Source of the DNA: Tetrahymena elliotti 4EA
Taxonomy: Eukaryota; Ciliophora; Oligohymenophorea; Hymenostomatida; Tetrahymenidae
Reading direction: 5' to 3'
NCBI GenBank assembly: GCA_000231825.2
Contig: JH720359.1
Coordinates: 397,676-461,675, forward strand
Length of the DNA stretch: 64,000 bases
Under the pieces are notes generated by a model. The model was given only the letters and a program-made list of their open reading frames with translations. It did not search any database and was not told the origin of the DNA. The first letter of the stretch is position 1. Each line of letters begins with the position of its first letter. A program made the position numbers and the translations under genes. Below are positions 1 to 14,600 of the stretch, piece by piece.

Positions 1-1527
1 AATAATGAAGTCATATCGTCATATTCACTCTAAAAACAAATCAAGTTAATTTATAATAAGCAAGACAGATCTGAACTTGCAAGAAAGAAATTTTACAGAC
101 CATAGTTTACAATCAATAGAATCAATAAAGGATATAAATGAGTCACCAATAAATTCATCTTAACTAAGATTTTATATGAGCCAAACCCATGTTAGCAAAT
201 ATTCTACTCAAAAAGTAAATTTTGTTAAATATTTCTAAAAGAATTTGACTGAGTAAACATCATACTTAGAAAAAAAAGTATGGGAGCATTTAATTAATGC
301 TATCATAATTGAAGAAAATGAATAGCATAAGCTAGTGCTAAAAATAAATACTTTTAAAGGAATTTTAAGAGAAACTTTAAGTAGTATAGTTATTAATATG
401 AATGAAAGAGACAATATACTTTATGAATTCTACATTGAAGAATAGTAATTAATTCATTTATTATTTACTTTATTGCATATGAAATAATTTCTTTTTTATT
501 ATTTAATAACAGCAAAAGAAAAACACTTCATAGTATTTTTTCAAAGTCTGCTCCTCTTATGTTAAATGACTCTTTTACCCAAAATTTATATATTAGATTA
601 CACTTTTTTGGATAAGAAATAGTACACAACTAAAAAGTATGTGGAAGACATATGCTATATAGCTTTCATAAGCAATCAAGAAGTAAGTTAAAAAATACTA
701 ATATCAATAGAGAATAACTTAACAATAAAGACTACTAAATTTTATCCAAAACAAATTTAAGCCAAACCTAAATAGGAAGTGGTGATAGCAATCCAAAAAT
801 TCCAAGTCACAATAAAATTTAAAATAATTAATAATAAACCTCCAAGCCATAAAAATAAAGAACAAGCATCTTAGATAAAAAAGGTACAGGAGTTTAAATT
901 GCTCTTAGCAGCTAAAAGAAGAATTATGATAAGAATAGAACTTCTTTAGCAGCTTTGTAAAAAATGAAATAAGAATAAATAGCTGCTGAGGACAATCCTT
1001 TTCTTTATAATTTTAAGCTTAATAATATGTAAGATATGGCTATTTTTTATGCAAATAGAATAAAAGCAAATTATAATAAATTTGTTAAAGAAAGAGAAAA
1101 AAAGTAATTAAAAGGAAAAATATAAGATTATCTGTCTCTTTATAAGAGTAAGTCAATAGAAAAAGATGTTTACTGCAAGGCTATTTTGAAAGCAAACAAA
1201 AATTTTAAGAGGCACAAGGATATAGACCCATAATAAATAAAATATTTTATCATTTATAGAAGAATTTTAACAGTTTCTCCTAGATAAATGGTAGCTATTT
1301 TCTATAAGCCAAATAAAGAAACATTTTACCTCTATTGTTGGAATAATAATAATTCAAAAGACATCATTCTTAAAAAGAAATTAAAGGATGTTGAAAAGTT
1401 TATACCTCATTGCACATTTTTGTTAAAATCTAAACTATACAAAGATTTAGGAGATAGAATTTTTTTGTGCTATAAAAATTAGCTATTAATTTAGACTTAT
1501 CATAATTTAAAAACAGAATCAGACTGA
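1..1527 (+). CDS. 3' part of a gene paralogous to the neighbouring giant gene; unknown function
   Basis: Two exons, 5 (or earlier)-444 and 513-1527, joined across a 68-nt GT...AG intron, read 484 codons and stop at TGA followed by a second TGA. The first ATG at 5 is probably internal, because the window starts there and the homologous gene is far longer. From about 278 the protein (starting VWEHLINAI) aligns with the last exon of the giant gene at 15688 (IWEEIIKSV). The final 90 residues (YRRILTVSPRQMVAIFY to the C-terminus) match that gene's C-terminus (YRGVFTVRPLQIIAIFF). Between the two conserved blocks lies a variable Ser/Asn/Gln-rich linker. It lies 1.1 kb upstream of the giant gene on the same strand, so the pair looks like a tandem duplication. 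The family is not one I recognise. Confidence 0.75.
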
Positions 1528-2627
1528 TGAATATTTATTACCTAAAATATCTTTTTTACATTATTAATAAGCAAATCTATAAATTGTATATAATCTCTGT
1601 ATTTAAAAGTCAGCTTATTTGACTTTAATTTAATTTTTATTGATTGCTAAAATTATTAAATTTCTTTGTTCATTTAACTGATAGTAAATTGTAAAATTTC
1701 TCTGAACTTATTGTTAAATATTTCATACCTTATTCATAAGCTCACTCATTTTTAAACTTATTATTCAGAAAACATAATTTCTATACACCTTACTATAATT
1801 CTTTATTTTCTTTAAATTAATTTTACAGAATTTAAAATTGAAATAAATATTTTAAGTTTTTAAAAAAAGAGAATATTAAAAAAAATATCAAAAAAAAAAT
1901 TTTAATATTCTTTATGAAATTTAATTATGTTGGCAAAAATATTAGCAATATGTTAGTTTGTAAAATATTTTCAAATGAAATTTATATTATATATATTTTT
2001 TCAAAAATTTAGTTATAAATGGACAAATAATGTAATTAGATTTCAGTATTTCATTTTGTAAAACAATATGTATGAACAATACTATGCAAATATATTTTAT
2101 TCAGCTCTAATTTTTAGACAACATAAAATAGAATTTAGTTTATAAAAATTAGTTTGTTTTGTGAATTAGAATATTAAATTAAATACTGATTTAGTCAAAT
2201 TTTTTTCTTAATAATAGTTAAATCAAATTGAGTGTTTTTACAAAAACTTGAATACTTTTTTAAAAAATTTGAGCAGTTTATTTTTTAAACTATTAATCAA
2301 TAAAAACCAAATTTAAAAGCAAAATATTTTTCATGAAATGAAAGATAATTAAAAATTAGAATTGATTACTTTAAAAAATTTATAAGATCTGAGTAAGAAA
2401 GAATACTCAAACTTAAATATTTTTAATTAAATGCAATAATATATTTTTTTCTATAACAAAATAAAGATTTATATGTTTCAAAATAATTATAAATTTAAAA
2501 TAGAGTCATAAATTTTAATATTGATTGATTAAGGTGATCAATTACTCCTTTTGTTTAATATTAAATCAAAGTTATAGGATTTTTTAACAAAAACCATTTT
2601 GAAAAAAACATAAATAGCACATTGAAA
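1528..2627. other. intergenic A+T-rich stretch
   Basis: About 1.1 kb with very low G+C and many A and T runs. I see no ATG-started frame with protein-like composition on either strand. It should contain the 3' flank of the left gene and the promoter of the giant gene, but no distinct site can be named. Confidence 0.6.
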
Positions 2628-5600
2628 ATGGACTTAGAACATTAGCTTAAAATTTAAAATCCTTTTAAAAAAGAATCATAAAATAATAATTTAAATAGCC
2701 ATAGTGATAACTTTCAATTTACAACAAATAACAATAATCAAAATCCTGATGAAGGTTATAATTTTCACAATAATGAATTAAATTAACATAGTGGTTATAA
2801 TGAACCTAATAGTCATCCAAATCAAAACGATTTTCAAAATGAAGAAGACTCTTAAAATTAAAATATGGATGCAAATTTATAATATATAAATTAGCATCTA
2901 ATAGACTATCAGCCAGGCATGTTGGATGATTAAGATGGGTAAATAAATTTATACTAGTAAGAAATGATGTATAATGAATAAAATGATAAAAATTAATAAG
3001 ATTATGAAAACATATTAAATTTTAGCATAACTAAGATAAGTTAAACAGAATAGTATTTAGATAAATATGAAAAAGTTACAGAGTATTTATTGTAAGCTGA
3101 TAAGCATTCTCTGAATGGAATAAGAAATACATTAACCTATCAGTAGAACAAGAATTTCTTTTTGTAAGAAAAGTGTTGCTTGGAGATTCTTCATTAAAAT
3201 AACTAAATTTTTAATTTTGAGGCATATAAATGTGTTATGATTATGTGTGGGATACTTTTAGATGCCTCTATTAGTCTTATTAAGGATAGGAGGTTTTACC
3301 TAGCAGAAAAGTATTTGCTAAGAGCTAAATATTTAACTGAGCCAAATGAAAAACATTTAAGGAAGGTTAATTAGAAGAGGTTAAGATAGCAATTAATGTA
3401 TGAAAACTAAAATTAAATCGAAGAAAAAAAAGAAAATGATAATGAGGAGAGTTAAATCCAGCATTAAAGTTCTCATGAAAATGAGGATGATTTAAATGAA
3501 TAAGATGATTTTGATTCAATATTTGAGTCTGATTTAAGATATCATGATATTAGAATTGAGATAGCCTTAAATTTGTGTGAAGTTTACAAATAATAAATGA
3601 AAATTCTTAAAAAAAAGAGGAAAAACTAAAATAAGAGAAAATCTATTCAAACATCTAATTAGGCTTTTGAAGGAAGTAATAGGAAATATGACTCTGTTGG
3701 AAATGAAATAGCTGGAATGAAAGAAATTAAGGAAGAGCATGAGTTGGAAATGGAGCATGAAAATTTTGATAAATAAAACGGTTCTCCTCCTATTTAATCT
3801 TAAGCAAATATTTCTCCAAACAAAGAAAAATAAGTGTTTTTTGCTCCTACACCTGTTCAAACTACTATTGCTTTATCAAGAAATATAGGTTAGAATTCTA
3901 TGAAAAATATCTAAGATGAAGACATTTTAAAAAAAGAAATTGAGAAAAAGGAAAGTTATTAATAAATGCTTTTGAACTAAAGAGAAAGAGAAATGGATGA
4001 GGAGGAGTTAAAAGATGAAGAAGAAAAGCAAAATGAAAATAAATTGGAGAATGCTATTAAAATATTAAATGATATCGAATCAAAGCTTACTGATGAATAT
4101 ATTGAGTTATCAAAGTAAGACCTTAAAGGTACTCTATGCAAATTCTATGCTAAGAAAGTTGAAGTACTTAATGAGTTATTAAAAAATAGTGAAGATTAAT
4201 ATGAAGAGCAGGAAATAAAAGAAATATCAAAGGAATTATTAGAATGTGCCTAATTTGTAATTGCAAGGTTAGAATCTATACTTCTTCCTCTGAAAGCTAA
4301 TGATCCACCTGAATAATAAGAAGATCAAATCTACCTTGCTACTATATTGTCTTACACATGGACTAAACTGGGTAAATATAGACTAAAAACTAAAGAAATA
4401 GAAAAGGCTAAATAATGCTACAAAAACGCTTTTGAAAAACTTCAAAATTTTTTCAAAGAAGGGTAAGATAAGAATATGCTTCAATATAAATTTTAAAGAA
4501 AATATGATAAATTAGTTGGTAAATTAGAATTTGACAAGGCAGATATTATTGAGTTTAGCTAATTTTAATTAGATTGTATGAAAAATTAAAAAAATGAAGA
4601 CAATTTGAAGGTTAATACTAATAAGAATTATCTAGCATCTAAGAGAGGTATTCCTAATTCAGATATTCAAAGTCCTACTGTTTAATATTATATTGACCCT
4701 CAATATCTAAATCAATTATAAAATCATCACACAGTAAAGTCATTAAATAAAAATAGGTACTTGAAAAAAGTTACTATTTCTCATCCTTTTGGATCCTCTC
4801 TAACTGGGTTTACACAGCAACAAAACAGTGTAGTTCAAAAATAAGCAAATAATACTCAGAGTGCATAATAATAGTAGTAATCTGAAGGAAGATAATTTAA
4901 GTTCAAAAAAAATCTTTAATTGTAACTCGAAAATTATAAAAGTTAAATTCTTGGTCAAACCACAACTAGCTTTATGAATTAATAACCTCAATAGTAAAGC
5001 CATGCTGAAGAATATTTTACAATACCTAAATCAATAACTGGAAAATAAATTGAGTTATCTCCTGATGAAAAAAATGCTCCTTTCTTGATACCTACTAAAA
5101 AGATAAGAGAAAAACCTTAAAGTGCTAAGGTTAGGGGATCAAGCTCTACAAAAGCTAAATTTTTTGATAGTAATTCTTAACTAGCAAATGAATAAAATTA
5201 TTATAGTAATACTAATTTAAGTAACTAAAACCAAATGTAACCTCCCACGAAGATAAAATTGCACAGAAAAGCTCCTTCTTTTGCAAATACTTTAACAAAA
5301 ATTAGCTCTTCAAGTACCAAAAATTTCAATTTAAATAGCAATAATAATGAAATTAATAACTTTATAAGTGAAAGTGCTAGTAATCTTAATTAACAACAAA
5401 AGAACTTCCTTTCCTAAACAACATTTAATTCTAAAAAAAATTCTAAGGTTGATTTAAAATTCAATCAAGAAGAAACTTAATCACAAGTACCTCCTTCTGG
5501 TTTTTCTTATCAACAAAAAAGTTTATCATTAAAAAGCAACAATATTTATAAGAAAAATGAAGAAGAAAATACATAATACTAATAAAGCTAAGAAGAGTAG

Positions 5601-8600
5601 GGAGGAATAGTATCAGTGACAAAAGATGAATCAAATTAAAAAATTATGTAAAATCCAAAAAAATTATCCCTTCACTAATTAGGTTAGTAATAAGGCATGA
5701 ATATAGGAAAAATTTCAAGTGCTAAAAGTCCAATGATAAGTAAGCAAATGTAATCTATAGAAGCATATCATCAAAATTCTAATTAGCCTCTGTTTTTTAA
5801 TAACCTAATAGATCCATCTAATACATCAAGAAGTAAGATAGAAACAACAAAGATATTTAAAAAACCAACAACATCAAGGATAAGTTCACAAAATGATATT
5901 TTAGATAACATCATGAATTTTGTTGACTAAATAAATGAGGGTCATAATTATAAAAATAGTTTTGCAAATTCAAACAAATCAACAACAGCTTCTACTTCTC
6001 ACAGAAAGGCTTTTAGTTCTTCAAGACCATCCTCTTCAATAATTTATTTTACTACTAATAGGTTAGCAAACAATAACCCTAGCCAGTCAGTGCATTAGAA
6101 TTAAATTCCTCAATAATAGATGGATTAATAGGGAATTATTTATGAAGGAAACGAGTTTTAAGATGTGTCTAAGTAAATAGTAAATGAATAAAAATAATAG
6201 ATGAGATTTTTAGATTAATCATCTCAAGATCAGCAAAATCCTTTCTTCCCTACTTAAACAATTAAAAAGCCTTTAGATGGGAACAATTTTTTAATAATCA
6301 ATCAAAGACCAACAAAAGCTGCAAAGAATGTTGAAAAGATAATTGATACTATGGGAAATCTAAGAGTTTAACTAAATAATCTGTTTGAGACTACAACTCC
6401 AAAAATTTAACCTAATTAAGCAGGGCCTAAAATTAGTATCAAGCTTTCTAAAGATTAATAATAAGAATTTATGAATATTATTTGCAGTAGACCTTCATCT
6501 AAAACAGATTAAGGTTAAATCGGTAAAAAAAATATCAATTCTTCAAGGAAAATGTCAAGTTAGAGTTAAATTTAGGGTTAGCAAGCTCAACAACAGCAAC
6601 TATAACAAAAGAATAATTAAATAAATTAAATCGAAGAAGAGTACTTTAACTAAAATACAAAAATATCAACAAGAAATATCTAACATCCTACCAAGATCTC
6701 GTCCTACCGAAATTCAATAAAAATTCCTATGCAAGTACAGATGAACTAATAGTAATAATATAAGAGTTTAACATAATTTGATGATAATAATAAAAAGATG
6801 CAATCAAACAAACATCTACAAGTAATTTATTTTTCCTCTTTCTGTATAAAATATTTAATTTATATCAATTATATTAATAGGTAGATAAGAAAAATGAAGG
6901 GAGTTAAAAGAGATTAAACACAATTGAAAAGTAAAATACAAAAAATAAAGATATGTCTTTGTTGTATTCATAGCAGCAAAATCAGTAAATGTAATAATAG
7001 TAAATAGGAGGAAGTAGCGCATTCATTCCCATAAATTAGAATTAAATTAATAACAACAACAATAATAATGTATAATATAATACTGGAAATACTAATTAAT
7101 ATCATGCTCATAGTAGTCAACATGTAAAAATACCACAAGGAAGCTCTCCCAAATCAAAAGAAAAAGGTATAAATTAAAACATCAAATAATTTTAAATTAG
7201 AATAAATTTTTTGCAAAAAATATTAAAAAAGATATCTAATTAGAGACAAACAGAAATATACCTAACACCAATAATAACAACAATATCAATAACAACAACA
7301 ATAATATTGCAAATGTAGTTCCTATAAAAAGAAAAAATACAGAAGTTTATAATGATTCTTCTTTGGTTTCAGTTCAGCCACTATTAAAGTAATAAAATTA
7401 ATTATCTAATTAGGATAATTCAAGATTCATTCTTAAAATCTAGTAAATAAGGAGATTAGGCATAAGTCAACAAATCAGGATAGGTAAACAACTCAAAAAT
7501 AGAAGATAAAATGAAACAAACAATAAGAAGAGTAAATAAAATAATTTACTGGCAATACAAAAATTTATTTATATGAATTTAAATATAAAAGTAAAGCACA
7601 AATATAAATGACAGTGTCTTTAAGAGATAGCCAACTGCTAACTATGAATAAATAAATATTGATATTCAAACAAATCAGCAAAATAATGAAGAGGAAAAAC
7701 GTCCTGTTAGTCAATTTTCAGCCCCATTTCTTAAATAAAAGTTTGAACAATTTGAGAACATGAATAATGTAAAATTAAAATAGATTAAATTTCAAAGATT
7801 ACATTTAAATAACTCAACTATAACAGGATAGAATGAATAAAGACTAAAATAAAATTAATGAGACTCAGAGTTCATAAGAAGATGAGGATGAAGATTCTAA
7901 AACAGAAGATTCTGGAGAACAGTAAAAAAATGTTCCTTATTAAATGCTTGATGATTTGTAGAATAACTAAATTGATGAGCTTAAAGGTGCTGATGAAAAT
8001 TAATACAGTATGGTGGATGATTTAAAGAAATCAGAAAAAAGGCTTGGAAATAGTATAAATTTGAAAGCTTCTATTGGTACCCATTTAAGTAAACTAAATT
8101 AGTAGTCGCCTGATATATCTCGCTTAATTAATAGCTAATAGGGTTAACTTGATGTTAACAGAAGCTATGGTCATCATCTACATATTACAGAATAAGGGTT
8201 GTCTTCTCTATAGCAGTCATTCAATTAATAAAGTTAAAACAATATGTAATAATAAAACTATGGGGCTATAGATAAGTCTACTGTGATTACTAATAGTTAA
8301 AATATAGCTAATGCTCTTATTGGAAATACAAAAGGAATGAATACTTCACAGAATTTAAAACAATAAATGGGTATTTAAAAATAAGACTTACTTCCAGTTA
8401 AAACTGTTTACTTCCCTTCTGTAAAGCAATCCAAATATTTGTTTGTGTAAAATAGAATACAAGAACTCTTATTTGCACCTTTATATTTTTACAAATCCTA
8501 CAACTAATACTCACTTTGCTAATGGAATGTTTCAAATATAACTATTGAACTGGAAAATGTTACTGCTTAAGAGGATGCAGAAGACATAGAATAAGTATTA

Positions 8601-11600
8601 AAGGGTAATTAGTAAAACAAAGGTCTACCATTAACAAGTGATAAAATTAGGTATGATATCAAGTTATGCATATTCTTGGAGTGTATCATAACTGATCAAC
8701 ATATTATCAATAATCCTTTAATTTTCTACTTAAAAAATTAATCATTGAATTTTATTGATCATTTATGGCCTAATGATAAAAGTAAAATAGAAACCAAATA
8801 CGAATTAGCAATACTCTTGCTTGACAGGTGGATTCGTGAAAGGGATTTAGATGCTGTAGAAGAATTTTACAACATAGGCCTTTCTATGCAAAATGTATAA
8901 GTTTAGTTTGTGTTGAGAGGAGGAAATGCTTTTCTAGAATTTCAAAATTTAATAAAAAAAGAGTAATTCTAATTAGAAGTGACCTAAAATATCGAATGTT
9001 TTGATTAAATAAGAGTTTTTGGCTTAAAGCTAAACTTTATCATTAACAAAATTGCATAAGTAATGAAAAAGGTTCATGGAGATGTGCTTAAATTACCCAC
9101 AGATTTGAATGATATCATCAATCCTTAGCTAAATATTAGGCAAAATAATCTAAAAAGTCTTAGAAGTCATCAAGTATATTTTATTTTTATATTGAATTAC
9201 TAATTTATTCATTCATTTAATAAATGCACAAAACGAGTATCTAATGATTAGATTTAATCATACTATGAATTTATTTTCAAAATATCTAATTTCTTAATAT
9301 TTTTAATTTTTACAAATATTTTTCACAATCTAAAAAGTCAATTTCTTAAAGTCTAGCTTTATTTGGTTTACAATTTTTTAATTTGTTGATAATTTTCAAT
9401 TCATCCTTGAAGAGTTTCATGCAAAAGTAAGATAGAAGAATCTTGAACAATCAAATTTTGTTAAATTCTTATGATATTTTTTTCAAAATCAAACTTTTTG
9501 TTGTTAAAATCATGATTGTTGATTTTAGCTCAGTTTTAAACAGTTAATTTTAAAATTTAAAAATAGCTTTAGATACTTTTTAAAAAGTTAAAATCAAAAT
9601 TGAATTGATTTTATATTTTTTGAATATTAAATAGTTACTCATACCTCAATAGTTTAACTTTTTTTAAATATCTAATTTTAAAAGAATAAGAGAAGGGAGC
9701 TTAAGAATTTTATTTCATATTATAAAATTGAACAATATACTATAGGGTAAGTATAATAATTGTAAAGCTCAAAAAATAAAAAAGTTAATTTAATAATCTC
9801 AGATTCTATCTAGTAGAAGCAAGAATAAGTGGCACAAAATTTAAAAGAAAAGGGATAAACTCTAACGGAAATTAACATTAAAAAATAAAATTCAAATTTA
9901 GATTTACAACTTGAAATCGATCAGTAATAATACAACGGCTATTAAAGAATACCGCTTAATAGAGAAGGTTCAAATGAAAGTCCTATTTTTTTAAAAAATA
10001 CAGATTTAAATGAAGTAACAGATTTTTAACTGAACAAGCGACTTTCTTTGAATAACGCTGCCTCTCTTTATTAAAATTCTTCAAATGGACATTCTTAAAA
10101 TTAGAGCAATTTACAATAACACGGCTAGCCTTTTCAACTTTAGCTTTAATAGTCGTAGCCAAGTTTAAATACCTCAGTTTTTAATGGCAGATTTTCTTCA
10201 AAAAAATTAAATATAATTAACCCCTCACTTCATAGCATTTAATCACATGGGTCAAGTAAATCATCCTCAAATACTTCATAAAATGCATCTGTTTTTTAAA
10301 AATACTCTCATCTTAAATATAAAATGAGAGAAAGAATTTATGAGGTCAAAAGGGAATCAGAAACTAGTATTCCTCTTGAAACTTAAGTAAATTACGAATA
10401 GTTAAAAAAATCGAACCAGTTAAGCCCTACGTTACCTGCAAATTCACTATCTGGTAATCTACCGGATGGAGAAGGAACATAAGATAGCTAAATTTAATAT
10501 AATGCTTAGAATTCTTAGATTATATAAAATGGAAAATTTGAAACAGATTACTCTTCTCCAAGACAGCTAAACCCCAAAAACTCAAAAGCTATTTTACCTA
10601 TTATTTTAATGTAAGGATTTTCAAGTGCTATTGAAGATTAAGGGGTTGGCTTAAGCCCTAAGCAAATTAAAGAACCCTCAAACGAAGAGCTAAGTTTTCA
10701 ATAATAAAAAGATGCATAATTATAAGCTGAGGAATATAAGAAAAAATATGAAATAACCACTTAATCAGTTCCCAATTCAACAAATAATACACCATAAGCA
10801 GTTAATATACATTCATTAATGATTAATTAAAATTCATTCAACAAATAGAATAATTTAAGGATAGAGCATTTAAAGAGATAAATAAGAGACAACTTTTAGT
10901 AATAAAATTTAAATGATAATTCTTAATCCTACTCAGAATCTCCCAGATCATTTATAGGTAATTCATAAAATAACTCGTTTGCAAATAGCAGTTATAATTC
11001 ATCTGCAACTAGCCCTACTAACTTAGTGGGTCAAAATGCTCTCTAGAGAATGCCATCTATGCTCTCAAATAAAAGCTCGAAAAGTAAATTTAGTAGATAT
11101 GCCCCAATGAATAACGATGAATTAAATGACTCAGTACAAAGCCCATCTTAAGCTTTAATTCCCTAAAATAAAAAAAGTAGCTAGTTTGCTAAGCCAAACA
11201 TAAAATTTGATGTGATAGATGATGATTCTTAAAAGACACCCATGATGAGTTAGCAACAAAGGTATATTCAATTTTTAAATTTTTTTAAAAAGATTAGATC
11301 TTTTAAATGAAAGAATAAATAGATTATTAAGATAAAATTTTAAAAAAATGATCAGCTAATTTCTTTTTTTGTAAGCACAAAATTTCCCACATTAATATTA
11401 AAAAATAAAAAAACTAGATTTTTTTATAGAAAGAATATGAAGAAAATTTCAAAATAAAATATGAAAAATATTCCAAAATAGTTTCTATTTCAATGAGAAA
11501 AAATCATTTTATTTCTATTTAATTATTATAATTTCTTACTTAATCATCCCTTTATTTATTGCTCTTTTTATTGGTCATACTATTTGAATATGTATTCATT

Positions 11601-14600
11601 TTAATAAGAATTTATTTTTTAATCCTTAATCTGTAATTCTATCAGATTTTTAAAGGAAAATTTATTTATTAAAAATTATTAGTGTTAGCATTGAATACTT
11701 TCCAACTATCAACACTGAAGAAGGGATTTAAACCTCAACATACAAATTTGCTTTTAATGATTAGCCTATCATTCATTAAAAATAAGATAAATCAGATATA
11801 GTTGTTAAAGAATATGGTAATTTACTTCTTTCTTTTTTGCTGAATCTTTTTATAATTTAAATATTACTTTTACTCAAGAAAAAGTAAAACATTAACTTTG
11901 TTTTATCTAAAATTTTTGAGATAAGTAAAAAATGTACAAATCATAAAAATTTCCTAAGTTTCTTTAATGCACGAAATATTTTTTCCATTTTTTATTTGTT
12001 GATATTTAAAATGAATTTATTTGTTAAGCTTTTATACATATATAGCTTGAAGTAAATCATAAAATATCACTTTTATTTTTATTTGTTTGAGCTAATATGA
12101 ATATTATTATTTTCAGATATTGTTGAAGAAAAATCGGAGGAGGTAATAGAAAAGACTGAAGAAAATGAAGAATATTATTAGAATAAAATTCTTAACAATG
12201 CTATATGTGGAGATCCTTTTGTTGGGCTACCTGATTCGTATGAGTACACAACATTTAGCTTAAACCCTTTTGTAAATAATGATCTCCTGCTAAAAACTGT
12301 GATTAAAAGGGATAAATTGTTTTTTTTCGTTCAACTTTTTTATATGTTTGAGCCCTAGTTAGAGTAATACATATATTACCAATAAGCATCAACTAACTCT
12401 TACTTCATTCTGAAAGTAGACTCTGTAAATTTATAAATTATAGAATGAGATTATTTATTTTTATTGAATATGATGTAATTATAAATATATTTAATTATTT
12501 GTATTAAATGTTAAATAGATGATCTATAAAAATGGATGGGATAGTGAGATTATTCTTACTTTTGAGCAAGTAGTTGACAAGTTAATAAAACCTTATACTA
12601 GTTTTAGTTTCTTCAAATTCCTCTACGCCAAAGGATTTACATCTAAATAGAAAGATTCAATAAAAAAAGGGCTTGACAAATTTCTATAAGTCAAAGATTG
12701 TTAGTTTATAATAAATTGGGAGTAAGAGCTAGAATAAATAAAAGAAAAGAATTAAATAAGCCATAACAAAAAAAATTCTTAAAATACATCTACAGAAGAA
12801 TAAGCAAACCAAGAAGGTTATGATAGTGCTGATGAAGAAAGTATTATTTCAAACAATTAATAAGATGAGTTTGAAAAATAAAATAATGTAAATGAAAAAA
12901 ATATTTAAAATGAGCAATAATAAATCAGTAAAGTTGGAGGAGTTATGATAACTAAATAAAAGAAACTTTAATTTTAACTGTAATAAGATGATTTAAATGA
13001 TAAAGAAAACTAGACCAGTTATCGTTAGTAAAATTTGATAGGCTATGATGAAAATAACCATGAATTATATTAGATAATAGAAAGAAAAGCTTATGATAGT
13101 AAATTCATAAATTTAAACTATTTTTAACCTGAATAGACCTAGAAAGAGCTGAATAAATTTTAACAGCTAAATTAATATTCATAATAAACGTCAAGTAAAA
13201 CTAAGAAACTTTTAAAGTAGCTGAACTATAAACTTCCAACTTTGGTAAAAGACACTAATACAATTGAATATAAGAGTAATTTAGATATTAAACTGCTATC
13301 ATACTAAGGTCTAGTTAAACTGAATAATTATGAGACTCCAGCAAGAGAAGAAGATTATTCTAAAACATTTTGTTTATTAAATAAAAATGAACTCTCTGTT
13401 CTTCTTAAATATGAAGAAACAGAAACAAGAAGTTATCATAAGCTTTTAATTTATCAGCCTTTGAGTAGAAATTCTCTCAGTTCAATAGAGATAACAGATA
13501 TAAATGTTTTGGAGAGAATGTTAAATTTAAAGTGGCTTGATATTTAAACAATAACTCTTCTTAAAAAGTAAACTATTTAAACTAAAAGAAAGCTAGTGCA
13601 ACCACATATTAATTAAGGATTAACATCAATAGAGAATCTAAAAAAAATTATATTCGACTACATCCTTCAAAAAAGAACACAAATGAATGGTAAAAAAACC
13701 AATTTACTACCGGTGTTTTCTGTTGAAGTAATTTTATTATTTATTTTTAAAATGAGCTAGCTATTTTTAATTTTCTAGCTATCTTAGGTTTTAATGAAAA
13801 TTATATAATGCAATAAAGAGAAAAAAGCAAAAAATAAACTAACTTTTATTATCATTCAATTAATAATTTGGCATTCAAAGTTTCCTTTCTTTTTATTGTT
13901 TTTATCAATATCTCTTTTATTGTTTTATTGGATAAAAGAGTTATCTAAAACTTTTAATCTTCAAGCTAAAATATTTTAAAACTTTAAGAAGCTCTTTAAC
14001 TCTCAAAAAATATATTTAAGTTTATGTAATTATTATTATATCCGCATTAATCAAGTGTATACTTTGTATTATTGGTGTGGATATTTTAGAACATTTTATT
14101 TACTGTAAAAATAATGATTAAATAAAATAAAATAGAATCAGAGAATAAGACACAAAATTTATGTCAGAAACAACCAAAAGCTATTAGAAATTAGTACGCT
14201 GATACTCGAAAACATAAAGAAGAAAGATGATAGTACAAAAAATGAGAAAATAGAGCTTGCTTCAGGTTAGCTTGATGTTATTAGTGAAAAAGTTACTTAA
14301 CATAGAAACTTCATTTATTAAATAAAATATGCAATATTGAGTTACGATATAAATGATGAATGGTAATTTTAGTAAAATGATATTATCTAAAAATATTTCG
14401 AGAAGAAGACAGTAAAAGATTTTGCCTGCATAAACATTAGTTCAAAATAAAGCAAATATAAAGTTTTTATTATCTTAACAGTTTTTCGGACAAAAATTCA
14501 TCTTAACCTCTAAAAATTAGTATATTTAAGAGTTGATATATCTCCTCTTATTGGTTAAAGAAATAAATAATTTAAACTGATTTTTGAACTCTCAGATATT

